A stretch of 50,559 nt of DNA from an uncultured Synergistales bacterium (GTDB lineage: Bacteria > Synergistota > Synergistia > Synergistales > Aminobacteriaceae). Under the pieces are notes generated by a model. The model saw nothing but the letters and a program-made list of their open reading frames with translations. It made no database searches and was not told the DNA's origin. Position numbers and translations under genes: made by a program. The stretch covers positions 1-50,559 of the forward strand of contig CAJODC010000018.1 of assembly GCA_905233215.1 (NCBI GenBank). The letters run 5' to 3'. The first letter of the stretch is position 1. Each line of letters opens with the position of its first letter. Positions 35,722 to 43,810 of this stretch are shown here, one piece after another.

Positions 35722-36723
35722 TTACTTTTCGGGAGCAGTTGAAATTTCCCTGTTCCAGCGTTCAAGCAGACGTTCTTTGTTGGCTGCGTCCCACTGGTCG
35801 TCCTGATTAACGAGCTTCATGCTTGTGAGTGAAAATCCCGTCTCAGTCGGCGTGGCTTTGTCCGACAACGGAATGACGTACCATTTCGCTATTGTATCCA
35901 TTGCCTTCTGACCGAGTACCCAATCATAGAGCTTCTTCGCGTTCAACTGATCGGGACCGCCCTTGAGGATTGACATTGAAGCTGTCTCAAAGCCTGTACC
36001 GTCAGAAGGGATAACGATTTCAATCTTCGCGCCCTCACGCTGTAATTTAATCTGGTCGTGAAGGTAGCCGATCGCTATCGGAATCTCACCGAGTGCGCAG
36101 GATTTGCCCGGTGCTGAACCTGAGCGTGTGAACTGTTCAACAGACTTGGCCAGCTCCTTGAAGTAGGCAAACGCTTTGTCTTCATCACCGCCGTTGATTC
36201 TGATAACGGTGGTAATCATGTTGTAGGCCGTGCCTGACGTGCTTGGGTGAGCGACTCGGATTTTCTTAGCGTACTCGGGCTTGAGGAGGTCTGCCCAGCT
36301 CTTTGGCATTTCGAGGCCGAGTTCCTTCGCTCTTTCCGTGTTCATGCAGAACGCTATCGGTCCGACATAAAGTCCGGTCCAAAAATTTTCGGGGTCTCTG
36401 TACTTTGAGGGAATGCTTCCAGCAGCCCTTGAACGGTAAGGCGTTGAAAGTCCTCGCAGCTTCGCCTCAATATGCTGAGTGCCTACACCGCCGACCCAGA
36501 TTGACGCCTGCGGGTTAGCCCTCTCAGCCTCAAGACGTGCGATCGCTTCACCGCCTGACAGCCTTACCCATTCAACTTTGATGCCCGTGTCAGCCTCGAA
36601 AGCGTCAAATAACGCCTTCGCTAACGGCTCTTCCATCGTGGTGTAAGCCTTGACGGACTCGGCAGCAGAAGCCATGACTGCAAACATCATGACCATTACG
36701 AGAGCAATGACAAATTTTTTCAT
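35722..36723 (-). CDS. ABC transporter substrate-binding protein (FbpA-like)
   Basis: A 333-residue periplasmic protein with a signal peptide (KKFVIALVMVMMFAVMASAAE) and the type 2 binding-protein fold of the iron/thiosulfate family (VKAYTTMEE, WVGG, HPSTSGTAYN). Such proteins usually capture ferric iron, but phosphonate or polyol ligands are possible. The ATG is preceded by CAGTAGCACA, with no SD: the likely original site AAAGGAGGAATAAT lies beyond a 211-bp element at 36942-36960. Confidence 0.85.
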   Translation of the reverse strand: MKKFVIALVMVMMFAVMASAAESVKAYTTMEEPLAKALFDAFEADTGIKVEWVRLSGGEAIARLEAERANPQASIWVGGVGTQHIEAKLRGLSTPYRSRAAGSIPSKYRDPENFWTGLYVGPIAFCMNTERAKELGLEMPKSWADLLKPEYAKKIRVAHPSTSGTAYNMITTVIRINGGDEDKAFAYFKELAKSVEQFTRSGSAPGKSCALGEIPIAIGYLHDQIKLQREGAKIEIVIPSDGTGFETASMSILKGGPDQLNAKKLYDWVLGQKAMDTIAKWYVIPLSDKATPTETGFSLTSMKLVNQDDQWDAANKERLLERWNREISTAPEK

Positions 36724-36730
36724 TGTGCTA

Positions 36731-36941
36731 CTGCTACGTAAAAAGTGTAATATTGTGCTGTGTACACTCTTTCGAGTTTTCCTCGTTCTTTCCGCATTTC
36801 TGCGACATTTCCTGCCCCCGTTCGCTAATTCTACTAAGGTTTGTACGGCAGTCCAGAGGCTTTAACTTCCCCCCTAGCCGGAGGTAGCCCAATTTCTCAG
36901 GTTTGGTGATGCCTGTCCAGCACTCTGACATTACGTAGCAG
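36731..36941. mobile_element. 211-bp element with 11-bp terminal inverted repeats
   Basis: CTGCTACGTAA at 36731-36741 is the exact complement of TTACGTAGCAG at 36931-36941. The first 63 bases are identical to 23664-23726. No transposase is encoded, and a target duplication of more than one base is not seen. It therefore looks like a MITE. It sits between a good SD on the minus strand and the fbpA-like ATG. Family unknown. Confidence 0.7.
36734..36931 (-). CDS. Open frame carried by the 211-bp element
   Basis: A 65-codon frame starts ATG just inside one end of the element, 16 bases after the displaced AAAGGAGG, and stops 10 bases before the fbpA-like ATG. The product (rich in Lys, Cys, Asn) is not recognised. 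It may be a chance frame, but its position would allow ribosomes to enter at the SD and reach the next start codon. Confidence 0.25.
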   Translation of the reverse strand: MSECWTGITKPEKLGYLRLGGKLKPLDCRTNLSRISERGQEMSQKCGKNEENSKECTQHNITLFT

Positions 36942-37101
36942 ATTATTCCTCCTTTATCATTTTGTCAAGGTGCTTTTGGGTAACACTTTACATGACAATT
37001 TCAAATATTTTTAGAAGCTAGACACATCTCCTCCTGAATATGATTTTGAAAAAAGATTGATTGAAATATTTTAGACCTTCAACGGAAAAATAGCTACATA
37101 C

Positions 37102-37130
37102 AAAAATTCCCCCTCCATTCACGGAGAGGG
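37102..37130 (-). terminator. galU terminator
   Basis: CCCTCTCC pairs with GGAGGGGG on the minus strand (8 bp, one G-U) and AATTTTTG follows. Confidence 0.75.
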
Positions 37131-37138
37131 CGTTATCT

Positions 37139-37990
37139 CTACTTCACAATATTCATGACAACTTCACGAAGTTCATCATCTTCGAGGGCAAGCTGAATGT
37201 TCGCACTCAGCCAGCCCTTTTGCGTTCCGCAGTCAAACCTCTTTCCGCTGTAAACGACTCCCCAGACCGGCTCCCTCTTCGCAAGTCCGCATATAGCGTC
37301 AGTCAGTTGAATCTCTCCGCCTGTACCTGCCTGTTGCGTGTGAAGCAACGGGAAAATTTCCGGCGACAAAACATACCTTCCCATGATTGCGTAACGTGAC
37401 GGAGCGTCCTCAAGTTTCGGCTTCTCTACCATTCCGCTAATCTTGAAGATGCCCGGTTCAGTCTCTTCACCTGCAATGATTCCGTAGCGTGATACGTCTT
37501 TGTCCTCAACATGCTCAAGTGCCACAACGCTTCCGCCGAGCCTCTCATGAACTTTCACCAGTTGAGACAGTACCGGCTCTCCTCCCACAAAAACATCATC
37601 AGGCAGTATCACTCCGAAATATTCGCCCTTGCAGACAGGTTCACCGCAAAGAACAGCATGACCAAGCCCCAAAGGTTCACGCTGTCGAATGTACATCATC
37701 TCGGCCATCTCGGAAATTCGTATCATCTTGTAGTACAGTTCCATTTTTCCGCGCTTCTTCAAGATGTCCTCAAGTTCAAACGATCGGTCAAAATAATTTT
37801 CGATTGACCTCTTCGTTCTTCCCGTTATCATCACAATGTCCTCACAGCCTGACGCTAAAGCCTCCTCGACTCCGTACGATATGATCGGACGGTTGACCAA
37901 CGGCAGCATTTCCTTAGCGATTTCCTTCGTAACAGGCAAAAACCTCGTGCCTAATCCAGCTACAGGGAACAGGCATTTTTTGACCGGCAT
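37139..37990 (-). CDS. galU: UTP--glucose-1-phosphate uridylyltransferase
   Basis: A 283-residue nucleotidyltransferase. It has AGLGTRFLPVTK near 11-22, KEMLPLVNRPII, a GLGHAVLC motif and GGEIQLTDAI, all typical of bacterial GalU. It makes UDP-glucose for cell-surface polysaccharide. AAGGGG lies upstream of the ATG. It follows glmM by 15 bases, so both nucleotide-sugar genes share a message. Confidence 0.95.
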   Translation of the reverse strand: MPVKKCLFPVAGLGTRFLPVTKEIAKEMLPLVNRPIISYGVEEALASGCEDIVMITGRTKRSIENYFDRSFELEDILKKRGKMELYYKMIRISEMAEMMYIRQREPLGLGHAVLCGEPVCKGEYFGVILPDDVFVGGEPVLSQLVKVHERLGGSVVALEHVEDKDVSRYGIIAGEETEPGIFKISGMVEKPKLEDAPSRYAIMGRYVLSPEIFPLLHTQQAGTGGEIQLTDAICGLAKREPVWGVVYSGKRFDCGTQKGWLSANIQLALEDDELREVVMNIVK

Positions 37991-38005
37991 TATTCTTCTT
38001 CCCCT

Positions 38006-39328
38006 TTAACAGTATTCTTCAAGCCTCGATGAAAGTATTTCTGATAATTCAGTAACAGTATCATTCTCAGGAGCTTCGACAAGTATACGCAGCAAAGGTT
38101 CAGTCCCTGACGTTCGGATAAAAATTCTTCCGTTTGTTACTTTTTCTTGATACTCCGATACAATAACATCAATCGCTTTCATGTCAACAGCTTCACGAGG
38201 TCTCTTCAGCGTCAAATTCGTGAGCCTCTGGGGATAACGCCCGAATCTGTCGACAAGAGTCGAAACGTCTTCGTCCAAATCGTGGACGGCGTTCAGGAAT
38301 AACATAGCCGTGCATAGTCCGTCTCCTGTTGAAGTGAATTTGCCAGCGATTATGTGTCCTGACTGTTCACCGCCTAGACCTGCCCCCGATTCCCTCATCG
38401 TTTCGAGAACGTATCTATCGCCCACAGGACAGCGGAGAGTCTTTATTCCCTCGTTGGCCAGATGCGCTTCAAGTGCCATGTTGCTCATGACGGTAACAAC
38501 AACCTTGTCATTTCCCGAACGTTTCAGCCATCGTCCCAAAACCCACAGGATAATATCGCCGTCAATGATTCGTCCGTTCTTGTCGGAGATTAACACCCTG
38601 TCAGCGTCTCCGTCAAAAGCGAATCCGATGTTCATTCCGTTTTCCTTGACGAAGCCTGTGAGATTGGCCATGTGCATGACTCCGCATTGCCTGTTGATGT
38701 TGAGACCGTCATAATCTTTTTCGATGATTGAAGTTTTGAGGCGTGAAAATTTTGTTGACTGAACGAGAACGGGAACGCTTTTGGCTGACGCTCCGTTGGC
38801 GCAGTCGAAGGCTGTTTTGTCGATTGCCGCTTCAGGGTTGAGAAGAGAGGCGATGTGTTTGGCGTAATCAGTAACGAGTTCAGGAGAGTCGAAAATTCTC
38901 CCGATGTTGTGCGAAGTGCTGCGGTGGTCATGAGCGAGTATGTCCTCAACGGCCAGTTCATCATCATCAGAGAGCTTGCAGCCGTCAGGACCGAGAAACT
39001 TTATTCCGTTGTACTCGGCCGGGTTATGAGACGCTGAGATCACCGCTCCTCCGTCAGCATTCAACGCTTTGACGGCGTAACTCACTCCCGGTGTCGGGAT
39101 TATTCCAGCCGTGTAAACGTCTGCACCTTCCGAACTCATGCCGGAGTATAACGCGCCTTCGAGCATTCTTCCGCTGATACGGGTATCACTGCCGATGACG
39201 ATTCTTTTTGCGTGTGTGAACTGGACGAACGCCCTGCCGAGTCTCAACGCAAGTTCCGGTGTCATGTTGCCGGAATTTGCTAAATCACGAACGCCGTCTG
39301 TACCGAATAATTTTCTTTCACGTGTCAA
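38006..39328 (-). CDS. glmM: Phosphoglucosamine mutase
   Basis: A 440-residue phosphohexomutase. The catalytic loop is ISASHNP near 97-103, metal site FDGDADR near 239-245, and phosphate-binding RTSGTEPLLRI near 405-415. It converts glucosamine 6-phosphate to the 1-phosphate for peptidoglycan and LPS. The start is TTG at 39328, with AAGGA some 13 bases upstream; this is weak. A TnpB element lies about 42 bases before the start, so its promoter region may have been changed. Confidence 0.93.
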   Translation of the reverse strand: MTRERKLFGTDGVRDLANSGNMTPELALRLGRAFVQFTHAKRIVIGSDTRISGRMLEGALYSGMSSEGADVYTAGIIPTPGVSYAVKALNADGGAVISASHNPAEYNGIKFLGPDGCKLSDDDELAVEDILAHDHRSTSHNIGRIFDSPELVTDYAKHIASLLNPEAAIDKTAFDCANGASAKSVPVLVQSTKFSRLKTSIIEKDYDGLNINRQCGVMHMANLTGFVKENGMNIGFAFDGDADRVLISDKNGRIIDGDIILWVLGRWLKRSGNDKVVVTVMSNMALEAHLANEGIKTLRCPVGDRYVLETMRESGAGLGGEQSGHIIAGKFTSTGDGLCTAMLFLNAVHDLDEDVSTLVDRFGRYPQRLTNLTLKRPREAVDMKAIDVIVSEYQEKVTNGRIFIRTSGTEPLLRILVEAPENDTVTELSEILSSRLEEYC

Positions 39329-39370
39329 TTTCTTGTACCATTCCTTAAAAGTTTTGCCCTGCTCTGTATT

Positions 39371-40614
39371 GTGAACTACTCCCCCTTACGGTTATGGGAG
39401 CTTCCTAATTCAACGAGGCTGCGCCGCGATGTTCTGCCAGCGTCTTACGTCCTCTCCAAAGGCGTAAATTTCCTGCGTCCCACAGGTATTTCTTTTACTC
39501 AGCAATATCATGTTACGCGCCGCGTTGATGTCTCGGTCTTCTCTATATCCACATGAGCATTCATATACTCTATCTGCTAGGGTTATGTCCTTGTTCAGCT
39601 TTCCGCACTCTGGACAGTATTTCGTAGTTGGCTCTCTTGATGACAAAACTGTTACACGCTTGTGTTTTATCAGTTTCGCTTTTATTAACCCTAATACTGA
39701 ATGCTGCACTGTCCGGCCGAACAAGCCCTTATGCCAGCCTGTTAGATTTTCATCCTGCATCTCGTTAATCTTTGATATGCTCTCTGTAACAACTTCCTCG
39801 CTTTGTACCGATTGCTTGAACCCTTTTTACGCCGAGCTATTAACCGCTGGCATTTCTTCAGCCGTTCACTTTCTTCAATCTGTACTTGATATTTCATACC
39901 CTCCGATGTCGTTATTGTCGTTTTTATTCCCATATCTATCCCGATTTCGGGCTTACATTTCTTCGTCTCACCTCCCCTATTCTGGTAAGTCGTTATTGCT
40001 AGATAATAGCCATCGGGAAGATTAAGCAGCTTGGCATTTGCAAAATCTAAATTAGGTATATTCCAGAACTGTTTAGCTCCCCTAATTCGTATACGTTCCT
40101 TGAAGCCCTGAAGCCCTATGTGATTCTCATCGTAAAACCTGTATGTTACTCGATGTTGCTGAAGATTGATTGATATGATTATGTTTCTTCAGGGCGGCTA
40201 ATCCTTTAAGACTGTGCTTTATGCCCTGTACCACAGACTGCTTCATCTGCGAGCCTAAATATTCAAGCTCATGTGTAACAGGCTGTTTGTCTTTGTCTAG
40301 TCCGTGAACTGTCCGAATTGATGTATCGTAGTCGTTAATATTATGTTCATGTGTGAAAGCCAGCGCATCATTATACAGCCATTTAGCCTCAACAAAAAGC
40401 ATTTTGAGGTGAACTCTTTGTGCTTCATTCAGGTGAGAGATGTCTATCTTCATACGATACACTCGGCAGATTTGACTTTTGCGTTTTTCTCTGGTCTGTC
40501 TGCCTTGTTCGCGTATACGGTTATTCTTGGCTAATCTCTCTTCTTCTGTCATATGGATATTATATCTTAACAGCGCAATTCATCTCTCACTTATAGAAGT
40601 AGGAGTCTTCTTGC
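39371..40614 (-). mobile_element. TnpB (IS605/IS1341-type) element, decayed
   Basis: The element is bounded by subterminal hairpins rather than inverted repeats. Left end (40573-40614): GCGCAA/TTGC with an inner stem of the form CTCCTACTT/AAGTGAGAG. Right end (39371-39400): CTCCC/GGGAG hairpin followed by TTCAC. It carries only the tnpB remnant, without tnpA. The left-end hairpin closely matches that at 50472-50515. Exact ends are inferred. Confidence 0.8.
39410..40552 (-). pseudogene. tnpB: TnpB RNA-guided nuclease, broken
   Basis: Three frames on the minus strand make up one TnpB. Part 1 (to about 40160) has RMKIDISHLNEAQR and LFVEAKWLYNDAL and ends at KHNHI. A tandem AATCAATC follows; removing four bases joins it to INLQQHRVTYRFYDENH, then KQFWNIPN and GIDMGIKT with the first RuvC Asp. 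A second break after LLQRAYQ, with about 20 residues missing, leads to MQDENLTGWHKGLFGR, the zinc finger KYCPECG...CSCGY and DRDINAARN with the last RuvC Asp. TnpB nucleases use a transposon-end RNA guide; this copy cannot be full length. Confidence 0.9.
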
Positions 40615-40682
40615 AATTTTATGATAAAAAATAACATTATGTTCAAAACAATTCCGCGCAGAAAAATTTAAGTATATTTTAA

Positions 40683-40711
40683 TTGAGAAGTAAAGCAATC
40701 TGGTATACAAT
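40683..40711 (+). promoter_or_regulatory. Promoter of the HIT gene
   Basis: TTGAGA (40683-40688) and TACAAT (40706-40711) are 17 bases apart, 32 bases before the ATG. Confidence 0.65.
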
Positions 40712-40743
40712 TCATGAAAAAATTTTGAGGAGGCAAAAAATTC

Positions 40744-41082
40744 ATGAGTGATTGTATTTTCTGCAAGATAGCTAACGGGGACATACCGTCCGATTTCGTC
40801 TACCAAGATGAGAATGTTGCGGCTTTCCGTGATGTCGATCCGCAGGCACCCGTTCATATACTCGTCATTCCCAAGAAGCATTACGCCTCCTCCGCAGCTG
40901 TCGATGACCCATCAGTGTGGAGCAGCTTAATGGGCAGTGCCGTCAAAATTGCCCGTCAACTTGGACTTGAGGAGAATGGCTATCGTATGGTAATCAATAC
41001 GGGAAAACAGGGCGGGCAGTCAGTTCCTCACCTTCACCTGCACCTGCTGGCAGGACGTAATCTCGGCTGGCCTCCCGGCTAA
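40744..41082 (+). CDS. HIT-family hydrolase (HinT-like)
   Basis: A 112-residue histidine-triad protein. The zinc CIFC motif is at 4-7 and the triad HLHLHLL is near 97-103. HinT enzymes hydrolyse purine phosphoramidates. GAGGAGG precedes the ATG. It lies upstream of rpsU and yqeY. Confidence 0.93.
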   Translation: MSDCIFCKIANGDIPSDFVYQDENVAAFRDVDPQAPVHILVIPKKHYASSAAVDDPSVWSSLMGSAVKIARQLGLEENGYRMVINTGKQGGQSVPHLHLHLLAGRNLGWPPG

Positions 41083-41126
41083 CCGAGTCCCATGCTGTGA
41101 TAGAACACGAAGGGAGGTAATGTAAC

Positions 41127-41324
41127 ATGACTACTGTTGTACGCAAGGAAGGCGAGCAGATCGAGGATACCCTCAAGAGATTCAGGCGCGAAGTTGCCAG
41201 AGTGGGTACGCTCAGAGAAGCGAGGAAACGCGAGCATTACGAGAAGCCCAGCGACGCTAAGAAAATCAAGCGGGCAGAAGCAGCCCGTAAAAGAAAATCA
41301 ATGCGCCGCAGAAATCCGGGTTAA
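41127..41324 (+). CDS. rpsU: Ribosomal protein S21
   Basis: A 65-residue basic protein matching S21 throughout: [18 protein letters not shown] at the start, [14 protein letters not shown], and a Lys/Arg-rich tail. GGAGGTAATGTAAC precedes the ATG. S21 is the small-subunit protein near the anti-SD. Confidence 0.95.
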   Translation: MTTVVRKEGEQIEDTLKRFRREVARVGTLREARKREHYEKPSDAKKIKRAEAARKRKSMRRRNPG

Positions 41325-41336
41325 GTTTGAACATTT

Positions 41337-41365
41337 ACGGGGGCTGGAATATGCTCCCGTTTTTT
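41337..41365 (+). terminator. rpsU terminator, next to yqeY
   Basis: ACGGGGGC pairs with GCTCCCGT (8 bp, one G-U), loop of eight, then six T. It ends about 20 bases before the yqeY start codon. Confidence 0.85.
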
Positions 41366-41385
41366 GTTGACGGGAGGAATTTTTC

Positions 41386-41835
41386 ATGTTGACACAAGAT
41401 ATTGCTCATGACCTCACGCAGGCCATGAAATCACGGGAAGAGCCGAGACTTTCAACACTGAGAATGCTCAAGGCCGAATTGCAGAAACTTCAGGCTGACA
41501 AAGGCAAGGGAGTCGAGATTACAGACGATGACGTTCACGCAGTGATACGCCGTCTCATCAAGCAGAGAAAAGACGCTGCCGAACAGTACAAAGCCGGAGG
41601 AGCTGTTGACCGTGCAGAGTCTGAACTTTCCGAGATAAAAATTCTTGAGCCTTATCTGCCGAAACAGATCGGCGATGAAGAAATTGACGCGATGATAGCG
41701 GAGGCGGCAAAAGAAATCGGAGCGTCTTCGCCAAAAGACATGGGCAAATTGATGAAGGCTGTAATGTCAAAGGCAAAAGGACAGGCTGACGGTTCAAGAG
41801 TCAAAGAAAGGGTTACTGCTTTTCTTAGTAAGTAG
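41386..41835 (+). CDS. GatB/YqeY domain protein
   Basis: A 149-residue YqeY-family protein (RLSTLRMLKAELQKLQ, AAEQYKAGG, EPYLPKQ, DMGKLMKAVM). The fold resembles the tRNA-binding tail of GatB; its role is not firmly known. GGGAGGA precedes the ATG. rpsU-yqeY order is common in bacteria. Confidence 0.92.
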   Translation: MLTQDIAHDLTQAMKSREEPRLSTLRMLKAELQKLQADKGKGVEITDDDVHAVIRRLIKQRKDAAEQYKAGGAVDRAESELSEIKILEPYLPKQIGDEEIDAMIAEAAKEIGASSPKDMGKLMKAVMSKAKGQADGSRVKERVTAFLSK

Positions 41836-41857
41836 TAATTTATATGGAAGGTTTCGG

Positions 41858-41884
41858 GCCGGAGGATTTGCGATCTCCTCCGGC
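41858..41884 (+). terminator. yqeY terminator hairpin
   Basis: GCCGGAGGA and TCCTCCGGC form a perfect 9-bp stem with a nine-base loop; the T run after it is poor. Confidence 0.65.
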
Positions 41885-41978
41885 TGTTGTATTCTCTGAA
41901 AGGTAGTCCGAAAAGATATTGTTTACATTCGCAATATGTAGTGAATTGATTTGAGCCGGAATTTTACACCGTCTCTTT

Positions 41979-42290
41979 CTATCTGTCAAATATTTCGGCA
42001 GGCATCTTCTCAAAATTTAATTTCATCTCAACAAGCATATCATCTCCTTCATGAGCTACATAACGATGAAAATTTTTCTGTTTAATGAGTTTTTATTGTT
42101 GTCATTCCGTATGTATCACAAAAATTTATGAACTAATCTTTTTGTTGACTTCAGAAAATTTAGCGATGTAAATCAATGCTTTGTCCTTCGGCAAATTTTT
42201 TGACAGCCTCGTTAGGTCGATAAAAATTACGGAAAGTTTTGCGATAAATTTGAGTCTTTCGGGAATTTTGACGGCCTTATTTTTTACGGC
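41979..42290 (-). pseudogene. Degraded protein-coding remnant in a 540-bp gap
   Basis: The 41836-42378 gap is AT-rich and holds no intact gene. On the minus strand one open stretch (up to 42290) reads KIPERLKFIAKL and KNLPKDKALIYIAKFSEVNK before a stop. After about 40 bases a second frame reads KNFHRYVAHEGDDMLVEMKL and ends PAEIFDR with TAG at 41979. The second piece looks like a real C-terminus. Inside it, GGAGATGAT before ATG 42038 would allow a 19-residue product. I do not recognise the family. Confidence 0.35.
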
Positions 42291-42378
42291 TCATTTTGAT
42301 GACGAATCAAAAGCTGTGATTGTGTGATAAAATTTCGTAACGGTCAAAGATGACAAAAAATTTCTGGAGGTGCTTCCA

Positions 42379-42951
42379 ATGGCACAAGTAGCAGACACCA
42401 CGACATTCTATGTGGGATTGAAATTACGCTGGCAGGACGGAATATGGGAAATCGTAGAGTATGACCATCACAAAATGGGCAGAGGCGGAGCAGTCGTCCG
42501 AACAAAACTCCGCAACGTTGAGACCGGCTCAATCGTCGAAAACTCATTCAAGCCCGGCGAAAAGTTCGAGCGCATAATCTACGAGGACAAACCCGCTCAG
42601 TATTCCTACAGAGATGGAGCCGATTACGTCTTCATGGACTTGGCGACTTACGAGGAAATGAGACTCTCTCCTGAAGTTCTCGGCGATGCTGCGAAGTATC
42701 TCGTTGATGACATGGAGATTCAGATCGAGTACTTCGAGGGCAAAGTCATGGGAATCGAATTGCCCAAGAGCGTTACGATGAAAGTTGTTGACACTCCCCC
42801 AGCGTTCAAGGGCGACACGGTAACAGGCGGAGGCAAACCCGCAACGCTTGAGACAGGACTTGTCGTAACAGTCCCGGTATTCGTTGAACCCGGCGAGATG
42901 ATAGTTGTTGACACACGCACAGGAGCGTATTTAGAACGAGCAAAGAAATAA
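42379..42951 (+). CDS. efp: Elongation factor P
   Basis: A 190-residue protein that relieves ribosome stalling at polyproline. It has the three-domain EF-P pattern, DTPPAFKGDT near 138-147 and GLVVTVPVFVEPGE near the end. The loop that carries the modified residue reads HHKMGRGGA, so the tip is Arg35, as in Thermus, rather than Lys. No modifying enzyme is adjacent. GGAGGTG supports ATG 42379. It starts the cluster efp-asp23-unknown-nusB. Confidence 0.95.
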   Translation: MAQVADTTTFYVGLKLRWQDGIWEIVEYDHHKMGRGGAVVRTKLRNVETGSIVENSFKPGEKFERIIYEDKPAQYSYRDGADYVFMDLATYEEMRLSPEVLGDAAKYLVDDMEIQIEYFEGKVMGIELPKSVTMKVVDTPPAFKGDTVTGGGKPATLETGLVVTVPVFVEPGEMIVVDTRTGAYLERAKK

Positions 42952-43361
42952 TGCCAGATAATGACGACAAAAAGTCCTCAAACGGAGGCATGATACACAT
43001 CTCTGAGGACGTAATAGCAGAGCTTGCCCGAAAAACTATTCAGGGTATCCCGAACATTAAGACAGCAGGTTTAGCCCAGCGTTTCAACATAGGCAGGAAG
43101 AGCAGCGGCATTCGAGTCTCAGTTGAACACTCACAGGGCAAAATTTCTGTTGACGCTTACGTTTTGGTGAAGTACGGCCAGAGGATTCCCGATTTAGCGT
43201 GGGACGTTCAGGAAAAAATCAAGGACAACCTCGAACGCTACACCGGCTACGATGTCAAAGCGGTAAACGTAAACGTTCAAGGCATATACACGAACAGCGG
43301 CGACAATATCAGCATGAATATCGAGCCCGAATCCATTTCACCAGACGAAGAGGCTGACTAA
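42951..43361 (+). CDS. Asp23/Gls24-family protein
   Basis: A 136-residue protein with an Asp23 domain (IHISEDVIAELARKT, then VSVDAYVLVKYG-like strand and VNVNVQGIY). These proteins are linked to envelope stress in Gram-positives and often sit next to nusB. Its ATG shares one base with the efp stop. Confidence 0.9.
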   Translation: MPDNDDKKSSNGGMIHISEDVIAELARKTIQGIPNIKTAGLAQRFNIGRKSSGIRVSVEHSQGKISVDAYVLVKYGQRIPDLAWDVQEKIKDNLERYTGYDVKAVNVNVQGIYTNSGDNISMNIEPESISPDEEAD

Positions 43362-43362
43362 A

Positions 43363-43809
43363 ATGTATTACCTGTGGAAAAATACACCTTACGGAATAAT
43401 ACGGGTATCATGTTCGGGTCTTTTTGATTTTGTCCTTGACGCTGTGAAATCAAAGCTGAAACTCTACAGCGTTGCCCTTGAGCCTTCAGGTAAAAAGGAA
43501 CACGCTAATTTGACTCTGGTTCTCTCAGAAGAAGACCTCTCGCCCGAAACAAAGTCAAAAGTCGAGGCTCACATCTCGTCAGTCTTAAAGCCTATGGGGC
43601 TGAGAGCGTCAATAGTGTGGGCAAGTCCAGAACGAGACATCATGACAGTGATACAGAGTCCTTATGCTTGGGCAGGGTTTGCATCGTGCTTGGCTGTGGT
43701 GATAACGGCAGGCTTTGAGGGATTTTTCTGGACTCTTTTCTGGGGCGGAGCGGTCTGGTTTGTGATAAGAGGAATGAAATTCATCGCTGAAAGATTCAGG
43801 AGAGCTTAA
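43363..43809 (+). CDS. Membrane protein of unknown function
   Basis: A 148-residue protein: a soluble first half of beta/alpha type, then two membrane segments (AWAGFASCLAVVITAGF and FFWTLFWGGAVWFVI) and a basic end. No family recognised. It starts one base after asp23 and ends one base before nusB, so it may assist the Asp23-like protein at the membrane, comparable in position to AmaP in Gram-positives; this is inference. Confidence 0.6.
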   Translation: MYYLWKNTPYGIIRVSCSGLFDFVLDAVKSKLKLYSVALEPSGKKEHANLTLVLSEEDLSPETKSKVEAHISSVLKPMGLRASIVWASPERDIMTVIQSPYAWAGFASCLAVVITAGFEGFFWTLFWGGAVWFVIRGMKFIAERFRRA

Positions 43810-43810
43810 A

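Noticed and set aside
36795-36941. TnpB guide-RNA (right end) inside the 211-bp element
   Set aside because: The element is bounded by true inverted repeats, unlike IS605-type ends, and does not match the right end at 39371.
36942-37100. Fur box upstream of the iron transporter genes
   Set aside because: No sequence near the GATAATGATAATCATTATC pattern was found.
39510-40025. A 171-codon plus-strand frame over the TnpB element
   Set aside because: It is the antisense of the real tnpB frames, which carry all family motifs.
41365-41373. TTGACG before yqeY read as a -35 box
   Set aside because: The SD and start codon follow within 15 bases, leaving no place for a -10 box and leader.
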